Shown: one piece after another, positions 42,658 through 52,420 of the stretch
How the letters are laid out: each line of letters starts with the position of its first letter
How positions within the stretch are numbered: position 1 is the first letter of the stretch
Assembly (NCBI RefSeq): GCF_001641615.1
Contig: NZ_LRRU01000023.1
Coordinates: forward strand, 1 to 64,000
Length of the DNA stretch: 64,000 bases
Reading direction: 5' to 3'
DNA from: Pseudoalteromonas gelatinilytica
GTDB lineage: Bacteria > Pseudomonadota > Gammaproteobacteria > Enterobacterales > Alteromonadaceae
Position numbers and translations under genes: made by a program
The notes under the pieces: model-generated
What the model saw: only the letters and a program-made list of their open reading frames with translations
Told to the model about the DNA's origin: nothing
Databases searched by the model: none

Positions 42658-43665
42658 ATGATCGACTTTCGTTCAGACACAGTTACAAAACCAACAGCAG
42701 CCATGCGCGCGGTAATGAATGATGCCCCTGTAGGCGACGATGTTTATGGTGACGACCCAAGCGTTAATCAGCTTGAACAATATGCTGTTGAGCGCCATGG
42801 CTTCGAAAGTGCTCTTTATTGTAGCTCTGGCACGCAAGCCAATTTACTTGCATTGATGGCACATTGTGAACGTGGCGACGAATACATTTGTGGTCAACAA
42901 GCACATAACTACAAATTTGAGGGTGGCGGTGCTGCTGTATTGGGTTCTATTCAACCACAACCAATTGAAAATAATGCCGATGGCAGCATAGATTTAAACA
43001 AAGTTGTGGCTGCAATTAAAGCTGATGACTTTCACTTTGCTAAAACCAAACTACTTAGCTTAGAAAACACCATTGGCGGCAAAGTTCTCCCACTAAGTTA
43101 TCTAAAAGAAGCCAGAGAGTGTGTTGATAAACATAACCTTGCTCTGCACTTAGACGGTGCCCGCGTGTATAACGCGGCGGTTAAGTTAGGTGTTGATATC
43201 ACTGAGATCACCCAGTATTTTGATTCAGTGTCTATTTGCTTATCAAAAGGACTCGGTGCGCCTGTTGGCTCACTATTATTAGGTAGCAAAGCACTGATTG
43301 ATAAAGCGCGCCGCTGGCGTAAAGTACTTGGTGGTGGTATGCGCCAAGCGGGTATGCTGGCAGCTGCTGGCCAGTATGCACTTGAGCATCATGTAGCAAG
43401 GCTTGCTGAAGATCACGATAACGCGGCGTATTTAGCTGAGCAGTTAAACACGTTAACTGGTTTTGATACGTCAACTTTTCAAATCGATACCAACATTGTT
43501 TACGCAAATGTTGCCGAACATATCGATTTAAAAGCAGTGGCACATGCGTTAAAAGAGCAAAACATGGTGTTTTCACCGGGTAAACCACTGCGATTAGTAA
43601 CCCATTTAGGCGTCACTAAGCAAGATATTGATAGCTTTATCTCGGCATTAGCGGCCGAGATTTAA
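42658..43665 (+). CDS. ltaE: Low-specificity L-threonine aldolase
   Basis: 335 residues, PLP enzyme converting L-threonine and allo-threonine to glycine and acetaldehyde. The N-terminus MIDFRSDTVTKPTAAMRAVMNDAPVGDDVYGDDPSVNQLE is diagnostic. The PLP lysine is in SICLSKGLGAPVGSLLLGS, with HLDGARVYNAA before it. AAGGATAA precedes the ATG. The 3' end overlaps the convergent tdk gene by 18 bp. Confidence 0.96.
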   Translation: MIDFRSDTVTKPTAAMRAVMNDAPVGDDVYGDDPSVNQLEQYAVERHGFESALYCSSGTQANLLALMAHCERGDEYICGQQAHNYKFEGGGAAVLGSIQPQPIENNADGSIDLNKVVAAIKADDFHFAKTKLLSLENTIGGKVLPLSYLKEARECVDKHNLALHLDGARVYNAAVKLGVDITEITQYFDSVSICLSKGLGAPVGSLLLGSKALIDKARRWRKVLGGGMRQAGMLAAAGQYALEHHVARLAEDHDNAAYLAEQLNTLTGFDTSTFQIDTNIVYANVAEHIDLKAVAHALKEQNMVFSPGKPLRLVTHLGVTKQDIDSFISALAAEI

Positions 43666-44232
43666 CGCTTCTTTATAATGTTTGCGGCACACCGATACAT
43701 ATCGGTCGTTGCCGCCAATTTCTACCTGATTACCGTCTGCAATCGCATTGCCATGCTCATCAGTACGCAGTACATGGTTAGCTTTACGACCGCAATGACA
43801 CACTGTTTTTAACTCAATTAGTTTGTCAGCCCAGGCAAGTAGGTATTGTGAACCACTAAATAGCTCACCTCTAAAATCGTTACGTAAGCCATAACACAGC
43901 ACCGGAATACCAAGCTCATCAACCACATCTGTTAATTGCATTACTTGGTCTTTTGATAAAAACTGACACTCATCAACTAAAATACAATGGCGCTTTTGCT
44001 CTGCATTTAATGATTTGATTAGCTCAAATACATCTTTATCTGCATCAAAAATATGCGCATCAGCCTGTAAACCAATACGTGAAGACACCTTGCCAACACC
44101 TGCTCTATCATCAATAGCCGCTGTTAAAATAACAGGTTCCATACCACGTTCGCGGTAGTTAAATGCAGATTGTAAAAGTGTGGTAGATTTGCCTGCATTC
44201 ATTGCAGAATAATAAAAGTACAGCTGTGCCAT
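43648..44232 (-). CDS. tdk: Thymidine kinase
   Basis: 194 residues; ATG 44232 chosen because MAQLYFYYSAMNAGKST matches the usual TK1-type N-terminus. P-loop SAMNAGKST, Walker B ILVDECQF, the lasso and zinc site (CHCGRKANHVLR, ICRKH-like VCRKHY) are all present. It phosphorylates thymidine in the salvage pathway. Convergent with ltaE. Confidence 0.96.
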   Translation of the reverse strand: MAQLYFYYSAMNAGKSTTLLQSAFNYRERGMEPVILTAAIDDRAGVGKVSSRIGLQADAHIFDADKDVFELIKSLNAEQKRHCILVDECQFLSKDQVMQLTDVVDELGIPVLCYGLRNDFRGELFSGSQYLLAWADKLIELKTVCHCGRKANHVLRTDEHGNAIADGNQVEIGGNDRYVSVCRKHYKEALNLGR

Positions 44233-44340
44233 GATGTTGCCCAAATTTTAAAGTCGCAATATGCTACCCTAATCGCGCGACAACATCATCTATTACCTTA
44301 CTCTTATTACCTCAATCGTTGTCCCAGTAAAATTGCTGTT

Positions 44341-44814
44341 TTATAACAAGCCTTCGTGTTTCAGTAACCACTCTTTTCTTTCAAGGCCACCTGCATAGCC
44401 TGTGAGTTTACCGTTTGCACCAATAATTCGATGACACGGCACAATAATGCTAATCGGGTTTTTACCATTTGCAGCGCCTACTGCACGCACCGCTTTTGGG
44501 TTATTAATGGCAAGTGCAATATCTTGGTAGCTTTTGCTTTGACCAAACTTAACATCCATCAGCGCACGCCAAACTTGCTTTTGAAAGTGAGTACCTTGGG
44601 TATCAAGGGGTACTGTAAAACGTGTACGCTCACCGTTAAAATATTCATTAAGCTCACTTATACAAATTAAAATGGGTGTAAGAGTGTGCTCATCAACAAC
44701 CTCTGTTTGCATTGCAACCACCGGGTAAAAGCCGACGTAACTGACGCCTTTTGATGTACTTTGAATGGTAATATCGCCAATCGGGCTTGGCATAATAACT
44801 TGTTGCATACTCAT
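44341..44814 (-). CDS. ogt: Methylated-DNA-protein-cysteine S-methyltransferase
   Basis: 157 residues; ATG 44814 overlaps the stop of the upstream repair gene (ATGA), so the two are coupled. The active site IIVPCHRIIGANGKLTGYAGGLERKEWLL with the acceptor Cys is complete. It repairs O6-methylguanine by irreversible methyl transfer. Together with the Ada/AlkA-like gene it forms an alkylation-repair operon. Confidence 0.95.
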   Translation of the reverse strand: MSMQQVIMPSPIGDITIQSTSKGVSYVGFYPVVAMQTEVVDEHTLTPILICISELNEYFNGERTRFTVPLDTQGTHFQKQVWRALMDVKFGQSKSYQDIALAINNPKAVRAVGAANGKNPISIIVPCHRIIGANGKLTGYAGGLERKEWLLKHEGLL

Positions 44815-46160
44815 AATTGTTGCCATAGTTGAAAAGTTAAATAAGAGCGAAATGGCGCGCAGTGCTCGCTATTAAATTCGCTGATTCCAGCGAGGGCTTT
44901 TTTAACCCCTAAGTCGCCTGCCAGTAAAATATCGGGGTGGCTTTGACCGCGTAGCTTGGCGTAATTAACTGTCCACGGGCCAATACCTTTGAGCTCAAGC
45001 CAATTATTAAGCTCTTGATTATCTGGGTTTTGCTGACAATAAGCACTTAAACGCCTTAGCGCATCTTTGCGTGATTGTGGCATTTTAAAAAAATCGAGTT
45101 CAGAATTGGCAACCCATTCAGGGCTTGGAAAATAGTGGTTATTACTTTGCTGATTAAACTCACTTACAAGCTGTGTTACTAGGTTATGAGCCGCTGTAAC
45201 ACTCACTTGCTGACCAAGTACCGCACGTATCCCCGCTTCATAGTCTGACCAAATTCCCGGCAAACGCAGCCCAACACAAAGCGGCATCGCGCCTTTAAGC
45301 TCTGCATCTAAATGCTGTTCAATAGTGTGCGTGTCGGCGTCTAAATCAAGCACACGGCGAATGTTATGGATCACTTGCTGTAAATAGCGGGTGTTATCAA
45401 TATCAATTGCTACTTTAAAATGGTTTTTATGCTCAACAAAATGCGCTGTGAATTGCCCTTGGCAATATTTATCTTTAAAAGTGCGACCATAGCTTGTTGC
45501 GCTCAACCATTCTAGGCCGCTAATTAAACGGCGCTGCAAAAAATCATGGAGTGCTTGCCAGTTATAAGGCGGCCTAAATGCCAGTGTTAAAGTTAATGTT
45601 GAGGCTGTTTTTTTATCTGACTTGCGTAACTTTGAAGGGGCAATATTTAACTGCTTTAAAAAAGCATCATTAAAACGACGAATACTATTAAAACCAGAAG
45701 CAAATGCGATATCTGCCACCGACAAATCTGTTTGTTGTAATAGCTGCTTGGCAAAATTGCATTGGTTAAATAATCGATATTGGGTGATCGACAGTCCAAA
45801 ATGTTGGTTAAACAAACGGCGTAAATAGCGGCTCGACACGCCGAGTCTATCGGCTAAAACCTCACAGTCGTAAGCCTCGCCTTTATCAATCAGTTGTTTG
45901 GCACGTAATGCGGTGGTTTTAGTACCTAGCCAAGCGGGGCTATTCGGTGCACTATCTGGGCGGCAGCGAATGCAGGGGCGAAAACCATCTTGCGCAGCTA
46001 AGTGCGCGTATTGGTAGTATTCAACGTTCTTTTCTTGTGCTGTTGGTGCGGGGCAAATGGGTCTGCAATAAATGCCAGTACTTTTTACCGCCACAAAAAA
46101 CACCCCATCAAAGCGTGGGTCGCGGCTTTGCCTTGCAGTTTGCCATTGTTGGCTAGTCAT
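44811..46160 (-). CDS. Ada N-terminal/AraC/AlkA fusion: adaptive-response regulator and 3-methyladenine glycosylase
   Basis: 449 residues in three parts. Residues 1-85: Ada zinc domain with GIYCRPICPAP and FRPCIRCRPD, whose first Cys can accept a methyl group from phosphotriesters. Residues 85-180: AraC-type HTH (VLADRLGVSSRYLRRLFNQHFG, VADIAFASGFNSIRRFNDAF). Residues 190-449: AlkA glycosylase with the HhH motif ELKGIGPWTVNYAKLRG and catalytic Asp in ILLAGDLGV. It both senses alkylation and removes alkylated bases. The overlap with ogt suggests a shared adaptive response. Confidence 0.95.
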   Translation of the reverse strand: MTSQQWQTARQSRDPRFDGVFFVAVKSTGIYCRPICPAPTAQEKNVEYYQYAHLAAQDGFRPCIRCRPDSAPNSPAWLGTKTTALRAKQLIDKGEAYDCEVLADRLGVSSRYLRRLFNQHFGLSITQYRLFNQCNFAKQLLQQTDLSVADIAFASGFNSIRRFNDAFLKQLNIAPSKLRKSDKKTASTLTLTLAFRPPYNWQALHDFLQRRLISGLEWLSATSYGRTFKDKYCQGQFTAHFVEHKNHFKVAIDIDNTRYLQQVIHNIRRVLDLDADTHTIEQHLDAELKGAMPLCVGLRLPGIWSDYEAGIRAVLGQQVSVTAAHNLVTQLVSEFNQQSNNHYFPSPEWVANSELDFFKMPQSRKDALRRLSAYCQQNPDNQELNNWLELKGIGPWTVNYAKLRGQSHPDILLAGDLGVKKALAGISEFNSEHCAPFRSYLTFQLWQQL

Positions 46161-46247
46161 AATTCTTCTCGTAACACGCTAATACCGTTAGCTTAACTGA
46201 ATATTATTTTTTGACTAGCCAGTTTCGGACCTTAACTATTTAAACAG

Positions 46248-46859
46248 CTATTTAACTGCTGCTAGATATCGGCGTTCAACTTCCGGCCAATTGATCACTT
46301 CGTAAAATGCTGCAATATATTCAGGGCGACGATTTTGATACTTCAAGTAATACGCATGCTCCCACACATCAAGCCCTAAAATAGGCGTATGATTATGCAT
46401 TAATGGGCTATCTTGATTAAGGCTACTTTCAACGACCAACTGGTTATTTTCATCAACACATAACCAAGCCCAGCCACTGCCAAAGCGGCTTACCGCGGCA
46501 TTAGTAAATTGCTCTTTAAATGCGTCAAAGCTACCAAATGTATCAACTATTGCAGTGTTTAACTCTGCACTTGGCGTACCACCGCCATTAGGAGACATAA
46601 CTTGCCAAAATAATGAGTGATTATGATGACCACCCACATGCTCTTGTACTGCTTTTTGTAAAGACTCAGGCATTGATGAAATAGTGCGGAGTAATGTTTC
46701 AGCATCTTGCTCTAAATAATGGCTGCCCTCTAGTGCAGCATTCGCTTTATTGATATAGGTTTGATGATGCAAGGTGTGATGTATTTCCATGGTTTTCGCA
46801 TCAATGTGCGGTTCAAGTGCTTCATAGTCATAAGCTAAATCGGGTAATGTAAAAGGCAT
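46248..46859 (-). CDS. sodA: Superoxide dismutase, Mn-type
   Basis: 203 residues; AAGGAATC precedes ATG. N-terminus PFTLPDLAYDYEALEPHIDAKTMEIHHTLHHQTY with metal ligand His, then GGHHNHSLFW and LGLDVWEHAYYLKYQNRRPEYI with the Asp/His ligands. NHSLFW and the GGG loop fit the Mn form. It lies 15 bp after a helical hypothetical gene preceded by a Fur box, which fits iron-dependent regulation of sodA. Confidence 0.95.
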   Translation of the reverse strand: MPFTLPDLAYDYEALEPHIDAKTMEIHHTLHHQTYINKANAALEGSHYLEQDAETLLRTISSMPESLQKAVQEHVGGHHNHSLFWQVMSPNGGGTPSAELNTAIVDTFGSFDAFKEQFTNAAVSRFGSGWAWLCVDENNQLVVESSLNQDSPLMHNHTPILGLDVWEHAYYLKYQNRRPEYIAAFYEVINWPEVERRYLAAVK

Positions 46860-46874
46860 ACTGATTCCTTATCG

Positions 46875-47381
46875 TTAATGTAATAACTGCGTTTTATGGG
46901 GATGGTCAGCTAATAGCTGGTTGATTCGGTTAATAAGTACCGGAAATGCCGATGCCATGCTCGCAAACTTAACCAGCTCATAATAGGTTTTATGATGATG
47001 GTGCAGCACCAAGGTGCGAACTTGCTGCTCTGGGTGATTTAATAGCACGCTTAATCGTTGATGAGCATGACAAAGCCAGGTGCATGCTTTATCGGGTTTT
47101 TGCATGACTTTAAAGGTGTCGGCAAGATTCAAAGTGGCAACAACAAATGCTGCAATACAATGCTCTAACGAGCGAGTTACCGAATGGTTGATTGGAATAT
47201 TAGAAAATTGCGCCAGTAGTGTTTCGGCGCAGCTGCTTGCAACCGTGTAATGATCACGCGCAGTAATAAGCTCGCCAGATTCAAATGCTAAGTTGCCTTG
47301 ATAAATAGCACTTTGCCAAGGAGCAAGCGCATCATCAATGGCGTGCGAAGTTAACGGTGTGTGGCGTGTTGTTTGAGTCAT
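46875..47381 (-). CDS. Hypothetical protein co-transcribed with sodA
   Basis: 168 residues; ATG 47381 (MTQTTRHTPL) is preferred over 47396. All-helical, TPR-like (WQSAIYQGNLAFESGELITARDHYTVASSCAETLLAQF), His-rich near the end (LHHHHKTYYELVKFA). In pseudomonads an unnamed gene also stands before sodA in a Fur-controlled cluster; this may be a counterpart. The function is unknown. Confidence 0.8.
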   Translation of the reverse strand: MTQTTRHTPLTSHAIDDALAPWQSAIYQGNLAFESGELITARDHYTVASSCAETLLAQFSNIPINHSVTRSLEHCIAAFVVATLNLADTFKVMQKPDKACTWLCHAHQRLSVLLNHPEQQVRTLVLHHHHKTYYELVKFASMASAFPVLINRINQLLADHPHKTQLLH

Positions 47382-47443
47382 AAAAATCACCTGCACTTAT
47401 ACCAATCATTCTATGTGTATTTAAACTACACACAGAAAAGATC

Positions 47444-47462
47444 AAATGCAAATGATTTTTAT
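47444..47462 (-). promoter_or_regulatory. Fur box upstream of the sodA operon
   Basis: On the gene strand AAAAATCATTTGCATTT resembles the right part of the Fur consensus GATAATGATAATCATTATC. It lies about 65 bp before the start codon of the operon. Confidence 0.6.
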
Positions 47463-47503
47463 TTATATAGTTATTTGATAATTTTTATTTATAGCAACAT
47501 TAC

Positions 47504-47989
47504 TTATTGATGCGCAAAGTCGATAAGCTCTTGGCCTGTTAGGCGGTAAATAATCCATTCGTTTTGCGGTTTAGCACCAATGCTGTCGTAAAAATCAATG
47601 GCTGGTTTATTCCAATCAAGTACCACCCACTCAAAACGACCACAGTCTTTTTCGAGTGCTTGCTTAGCAAGATATTGCATAATTTGCTTACCAGCGCCTT
47701 TACCACGGCTGTCTGCGCTGACGTAAAGATCTTCTAAATACAAACCATTTTTACCAAGCCAGGTTGAGTAATTATAAAAATACACAGCAAAGCCAATTGG
47801 TGTGTCGCCCTCTAAACAAATGACACTATGCGCCGTTGCGCCTTCACTGAATAACGTTTTTAAAATAGCTTGCTCGTCTGTTTTAACTGCGTCGGGTTCT
47901 TTTTCGTAAATAGCAAGTTCGGTAATAAAATGTAGGATTGTTGCAGCATCACTTGCGACTGCCGGACGAATTGTAATTGCGTTACTCAC
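47504..47989 (-). CDS. GNAT family N-acetyltransferase (SSAT-like)
   Basis: 161 residues; GTG 47989 with AAGGAA upstream. A GNAT acetyltransferase: YNYSTWLGKNGLYLEDLYVSADSRGKGAGKQIMQYLAKQA carries the acetyl-CoA pyrophosphate loop RGKGAGK. FEWVVLDWNKPAIDFYDSIGAKP is typical of the diamine/thialysine acetyltransferase branch. The substrate is likely a small amine but is not established. Confidence 0.9.
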   Translation of the reverse strand: MSNAITIRPAVASDAATILHFITELAIYEKEPDAVKTDEQAILKTLFSEGATAHSVICLEGDTPIGFAVYFYNYSTWLGKNGLYLEDLYVSADSRGKGAGKQIMQYLAKQALEKDCGRFEWVVLDWNKPAIDFYDSIGAKPQNEWIIYRLTGQELIDFAHQ

Positions 47990-48081
47990 TCTGTATTCCT
48001 TTTTTACATCATTATTGTAACGCCCAGTTTATAAGGGCTTTAGCATGGTGTAAACGCCCTTTACAGAAATACACGGCATTT

Positions 48082-48108
48082 AAAAAGGGGCTACTAAAAG
48101 TTAGCCCC
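48082..48108 (-). terminator. Terminator of the RND efflux operon
   Basis: On the minus strand GGGGCTA..TAGCCCC is followed by TTTTTA, just past the stop of the RND pump gene. Confidence 0.8.
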
Positions 48109-48116
48109 ATTATGCT

Positions 48117-51100
48117 TTATTTACTCATCGACTTATAAAGTACCGGAAGTACAAATAAAGTTAAAAAGGTTGCACTGACCAAGCCGCCAACAATAACCGT
48201 AGCAAGTGGCTTTTGTATTTCGGCCCCTATTCCTGTGCTAAGGAGCATTGGAATTAGCCCAAGCATTGAAGTAAGCGCGGTCATCAGTACGGGTCTTAGC
48301 CGTGAAACAGCGCCTTCAAATACTGCTTTATCTTTGCTATCTCCTGCACTAATCCTTTGATTAATGCTTTCAACCATCACCACACCATTCAAGACCGCCA
48401 CGCCAAATAGCGTGATAAACCCTACTGAACTGGGTACAGATAAGTATTGCCCAGAGACATATAATGCAATCACCCCACCAATTACAGCCAAGGGAACATT
48501 GACAAGAATAAGCACCACTTGCGATAGGTTACTAAAAGCAAAATAAAGCAATAACGCAATCAGTAATAAGGCCAATGGCACTACTATCATTAGCCGCTTT
48601 TGTGCCCGTTGTTGGTTTTCGAACTGACCGCCAATCGCCACACTGTAACCACTTGGTAGCTGCATTTTATCGGCAATGGTAGCGCGTATATCGGCAACTA
48701 CAGATCCCATATCTCGCCCCTGCACATTCGCTTGAATAACCACCCGCCTTTGAACATCATCGCGACGAACTTGCGGAGCGCCAGACTCAATTTGTACATC
48801 GGCTACATCCCCCACCCTTACAATGGCACCCGTGGGGGTTTGCAATCTAAGATCAGCAATCACATTTGGGTTTTGCCGAAAGCTTTTTGCTATACGCACA
48901 TAAATATCATAGCGCTCATTGGCATTAATGATTTGCCCTGCAGATTGCCCGCCAATACCGTGCTGAACTACATCCATCAAATCAGCCACCGATAAACCAA
49001 AGCGCGACAATGCCAAACGGTTAGGTTTAACTATCAGCTGTGCTTCGCCGCCTATTTGCTCCATAGCGACATCTTTAGCGCCAGGTATTTGCTGAACTAG
49101 CTGCTCAATTTGTTGGCCTTTTTCAGTTAAAACGCCTAGGTCACTACCAAATAATTTTATGGCCAATTGCGCTTTAACACCTGATAAAAGCTCATCTACT
49201 CGGGTTGCTATAGGCTGTGAAAAGTTAAACAAAAGCCCTGGGAACTGCTCAAGCTTGGCTTCCATTAGTTGCTGTAATTCGACACGCGTTTTCGCGTTTA
49301 GCCATTGCTCATGAGGTTTTAAGCCTAAATAGATTTCAATGTTGTTAACTGGTTCTGGATCTCCCCCTACTTCAGCCCGACCGATTCGGCTCAGCGCATA
49401 TTCCACCTCACTAAATTCAAGCAACATGGCTTCAAGCTTTGGTGCTACTGAGATTGCCGTATCGAGACTTGCAGATGGAGCTAGTGTCACACGTAGGTTA
49501 ATAGTGCCTTCTTCAAGCTCTGGCACAAATTCAGTACCCAACCTTGGAAGGATAACAGCCGCTACAATCAACAATAACCCTGCTATAGCTAAAACGCTAC
49601 GTTTAGCCTGCAATGCTTTTTGTAAAGCCCGTTGATAAAGGATATCGATCGGTTTTAACAGAATACTTTGCTTTACTGTCACGCCCTTGGCAAATAAGTA
49701 CACGCACAGAGCTGGCACCACAACCAAGGCAACGATCACAGCGCTAATAATCGCAAGCATAATACTTACAGCCATTGGCTGAAATAACTTGGCCTCAACG
49801 CCTTCAAAGCTAAACAGCGGTAAAAATACCGTTAGTATGATCAAAGAGGCAAAAAAGATGGGCCGTGCGACTTCTTTTGCAGCAATAGCAACCAGCTGCG
49901 AAGAAGGCTTATGTTGGTTATGCTTAAGCCCTAAGTGCCTAAATACATTCTCAACCATCACAACAGAGCCATCTACCAGCATACCGATTGCAACAGCAAT
50001 CCCACCTAACGACATTAAGTTTGCCGATAATCCAAGCCATGCCATTACACTCAGTGCTAAGCCAATCGAAATAGGGATCGACAACAACACTAAAAATGTT
50101 GCTCTTAAATCCAACAAAAATAGCGCCAATACAATGATAATAAACACAAAAGCTAAAAGCAGTGCATCAATAACCGTTTGTACCGCTTGGCTAATAAGCT
50201 CTGCTTGGTCGTAAATGGCTTTAAATTCAACCCCCTTTGGCAGTGCTTGATTTATCATCTCGACACGCGCGTTAATGCCATCAATCGTTTGCTTGGTATT
50301 AGCGCCCATTCTTTTCAGCACGATACCAGTCACCACTTCACCACGATTGACTATTTCGCCTTGTTCATTGCGTTTAGATAAGGTGACAGCGCCTTGGCGA
50401 ATTTCACTACCAAGCTCAACATTCGCAACATCAGCCACTTTAACGACTGTACCATCAATGGTTTTGATAGGTGTTTGTGCTATCTCAGCAAGCCCTTTTT
50501 CGCCTGGGGTAAACCAACCTGTACCACGAATAACAAGCTGCTCTTGACCACGGTTCATATACCAGCCACCCACATTACTGTTGTTAGCATCTAGAGCTTC
50601 ACTAACATCTTGCTGTGTTAGGTCATAAGCAAGTAACTTATTGGGGTTTATGTTCACTTGATACTGCTTAACCTCACCGCCAAATGACAGAATATCGGTC
50701 ACACCATCAATAGGTAATATAAGTAATTTAACCACCCAATCATTTAAGCTACGCAGTGCCATGCTATCTATGTTGGCATCAGGTTTTGCTTCAAGTAAAT
50801 ACTGATAGACTTGTCCAAGCCCTGATGTATTAGGGCCCATGGTTGGCATACCCACACCAGCTGGGATCAGCTCTTTAGCAGACTGCAAACGTTCAAAAAC
50901 CAGTTGCCTAGCAAAGTAAATATCAACACCTTCTTTAAACACCACAGTGACGCCCGATAACCCCGTTTTAGAAATAGAACGCACCTGCTCTACATCGGGC
51001 AGCGCATACATAACTGCTTCTATCGGGTATGTGATCAGTTGCTCTACTTCTTCAGCCGCAAGCCCTGGTGCTTCGGTATTCACCGCAACTTGCACATTCG

Positions 51101-51227
51101 TCACATCAGGAAAAGCATCTAAATTAAGTTTTGGGATCATAAATGCACTCACTGCAATCGCTGCAAGTAAGGCCAATACCACGAGTAGACGGTTCTTTAT
51201 CACCGCCTCAATTAATAAATTAAACAT
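48117..51227 (-). CDS. Heavy-metal RND efflux pump (CusA/CzcA family)
   Basis: 1036 residues, the inner-membrane proton-driven pump. N-terminal TM1 (LLVVLALLAAIAVSAFMIP) then LDAFPDVTNVQVAVNTEAPGLAAEEVEQLITYPIE is characteristic of the HME branch. The TM4 motif reads AIGMLVDGSVVMVEN, an AxGxxxDx6EN form like that of Cu/Ag pumps rather than the DFGxxxDGA form of Zn/Co/Cd pumps, so the metal is not certain. It follows the MFP gene with a 9-bp gap. No outer-membrane channel gene is in the operon, so one from elsewhere must be shared. Confidence 0.93.
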   Translation of the reverse strand: MFNLLIEAVIKNRLLVVLALLAAIAVSAFMIPKLNLDAFPDVTNVQVAVNTEAPGLAAEEVEQLITYPIEAVMYALPDVEQVRSISKTGLSGVTVVFKEGVDIYFARQLVFERLQSAKELIPAGVGMPTMGPNTSGLGQVYQYLLEAKPDANIDSMALRSLNDWVVKLLILPIDGVTDILSFGGEVKQYQVNINPNKLLAYDLTQQDVSEALDANNSNVGGWYMNRGQEQLVIRGTGWFTPGEKGLAEIAQTPIKTIDGTVVKVADVANVELGSEIRQGAVTLSKRNEQGEIVNRGEVVTGIVLKRMGANTKQTIDGINARVEMINQALPKGVEFKAIYDQAELISQAVQTVIDALLLAFVFIIIVLALFLLDLRATFLVLLSIPISIGLALSVMAWLGLSANLMSLGGIAVAIGMLVDGSVVMVENVFRHLGLKHNQHKPSSQLVAIAAKEVARPIFFASLIILTVFLPLFSFEGVEAKLFQPMAVSIMLAIISAVIVALVVVPALCVYLFAKGVTVKQSILLKPIDILYQRALQKALQAKRSVLAIAGLLLIVAAVILPRLGTEFVPELEEGTINLRVTLAPSASLDTAISVAPKLEAMLLEFSEVEYALSRIGRAEVGGDPEPVNNIEIYLGLKPHEQWLNAKTRVELQQLMEAKLEQFPGLLFNFSQPIATRVDELLSGVKAQLAIKLFGSDLGVLTEKGQQIEQLVQQIPGAKDVAMEQIGGEAQLIVKPNRLALSRFGLSVADLMDVVQHGIGGQSAGQIINANERYDIYVRIAKSFRQNPNVIADLRLQTPTGAIVRVGDVADVQIESGAPQVRRDDVQRRVVIQANVQGRDMGSVVADIRATIADKMQLPSGYSVAIGGQFENQQRAQKRLMIVVPLALLLIALLLYFAFSNLSQVVLILVNVPLAVIGGVIALYVSGQYLSVPSSVGFITLFGVAVLNGVVMVESINQRISAGDSKDKAVFEGAVSRLRPVLMTALTSMLGLIPMLLSTGIGAEIQKPLATVIVGGLVSATFLTLFVLPVLYKSMSK

Positions 51228-51236
51228 GCGTCACCT

Positions 51237-52364
51237 CTAGTGGTTATGCGGATCAAATCCGCCTTTAGCTAGCTGTGATGCAATAAAAAAAGCACCTTGG
51301 GTGACAACTTCAAGCCCGGCTTTAATACCTAATACTTCACGATAATCACCAAAACTTCTGCCAAGGGTTACTTCTTGGGCAGCAAAGCCACCATCGTCAT
51401 CAACGACAAATAACTGCCAGTCACCATCTGCACTACGTGTTAACGCGTTTTCAGGTACGGCAAGTACCTCTTGGTCTGTTTCAAAATGAAAATACACATC
51501 CGCAAACATGCCTGGGTGCAAACTATGCTGGGTGTTTTTTACCTCGAGCCTAACGGTTCGTGAGCGTGTTTGTTTATCAATGGTATGTGCTTCTTGAATA
51601 ACCCTTGCTTGATAGCGATTGCCGTTAACTTCTAACAGCGCCGTAGAGCCATTACTGATAGTACGGTCTTGATTAGCTGAAAGCTGAGCAGCAACCCAAA
51701 GCGCAGATTCATCGGCTATTAGCATCAGCTCAATCCCCGAATCAACTCGCTGACCTTGGGCAAAGTTATCGGTTAAAACAGCCCCCGATGTTTGTGCAAA
51801 CAAGGTGTATTCACCGAGTTTTTCTGGGCTTATGGTGAGTGTTTGTGCAATAGCTTGTTTTGATAAACCAAAGGCAACTAATCGGCTATAGGCGACTTCA
51901 TACTCGGCTTTGGCAGTTAAGATTTGTTTTTCGCTGACTGTGCCCGGGGTCATTTTAGTAACACGTTGCCACTCGGCTTCTGCTAATCTAAATTCAGTTT
52001 GCTGGCTGGCTACTTCGCCACTAAATAAAGTGACTAAAGAGTCTCCTTTATTTACATGCTGCCCTAATAAGGCATGGCGTTTTACAACGATAGAATCAAC
52101 GCGCGGTGACACCACATAACTGGCGTAGCCATTGGCTTTAATTTCGCCCGGTGCATACAAGGTTTGATTGTGTTTTTTCAGTACAAGGCGCTCAACCTTG
52201 ATATTAGCTAGTTGCTGTTGCTGCTCAGTTAAACTGACTTCATTAGCATGCTCAGCTTGCTCATTTTCTTGATGATTATGCGCTTGTTCTGTCGCATAAA
52301 TATTTGTCACAGTCATATAGCATACGCACAGCAATGCGTAACGCATAAAATTTCTTAAATACAT
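51237..52364 (-). CDS. Efflux RND periplasmic adaptor (CusB/CzcB-like)
   Basis: 375 residues with an N-terminal signal sequence (YALLCVCYMTVTNIYA) and a His-rich segment (EQAHNHQENEQAEHANE) typical of metal adaptors. Barrel-sandwich and hairpin regions follow (PGEIKANGYASYVVSPRVDSIVVKRHALLGQHVNKGDSLVTLFS). It ends in PHNH. It couples the pump to an outer-membrane channel. Confidence 0.92.
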   Translation of the reverse strand: MYLRNFMRYALLCVCYMTVTNIYATEQAHNHQENEQAEHANEVSLTEQQQQLANIKVERLVLKKHNQTLYAPGEIKANGYASYVVSPRVDSIVVKRHALLGQHVNKGDSLVTLFSGEVASQQTEFRLAEAEWQRVTKMTPGTVSEKQILTAKAEYEVAYSRLVAFGLSKQAIAQTLTISPEKLGEYTLFAQTSGAVLTDNFAQGQRVDSGIELMLIADESALWVAAQLSANQDRTISNGSTALLEVNGNRYQARVIQEAHTIDKQTRSRTVRLEVKNTQHSLHPGMFADVYFHFETDQEVLAVPENALTRSADGDWQLFVVDDDGGFAAQEVTLGRSFGDYREVLGIKAGLEVVTQGAFFIASQLAKGGFDPHNH

Positions 52365-52420
52365 AGAGTGTCTCTTACTTAAAATGGGCTAAGCCCAAAA
52401 AATCTAAAAAGGGTTTTTGA

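Noticed and set aside
49789..50214. 141-codon plus-strand frame inside the RND pump gene
   Set aside because: Low-complexity antisense shadow of a clearly conserved pump.
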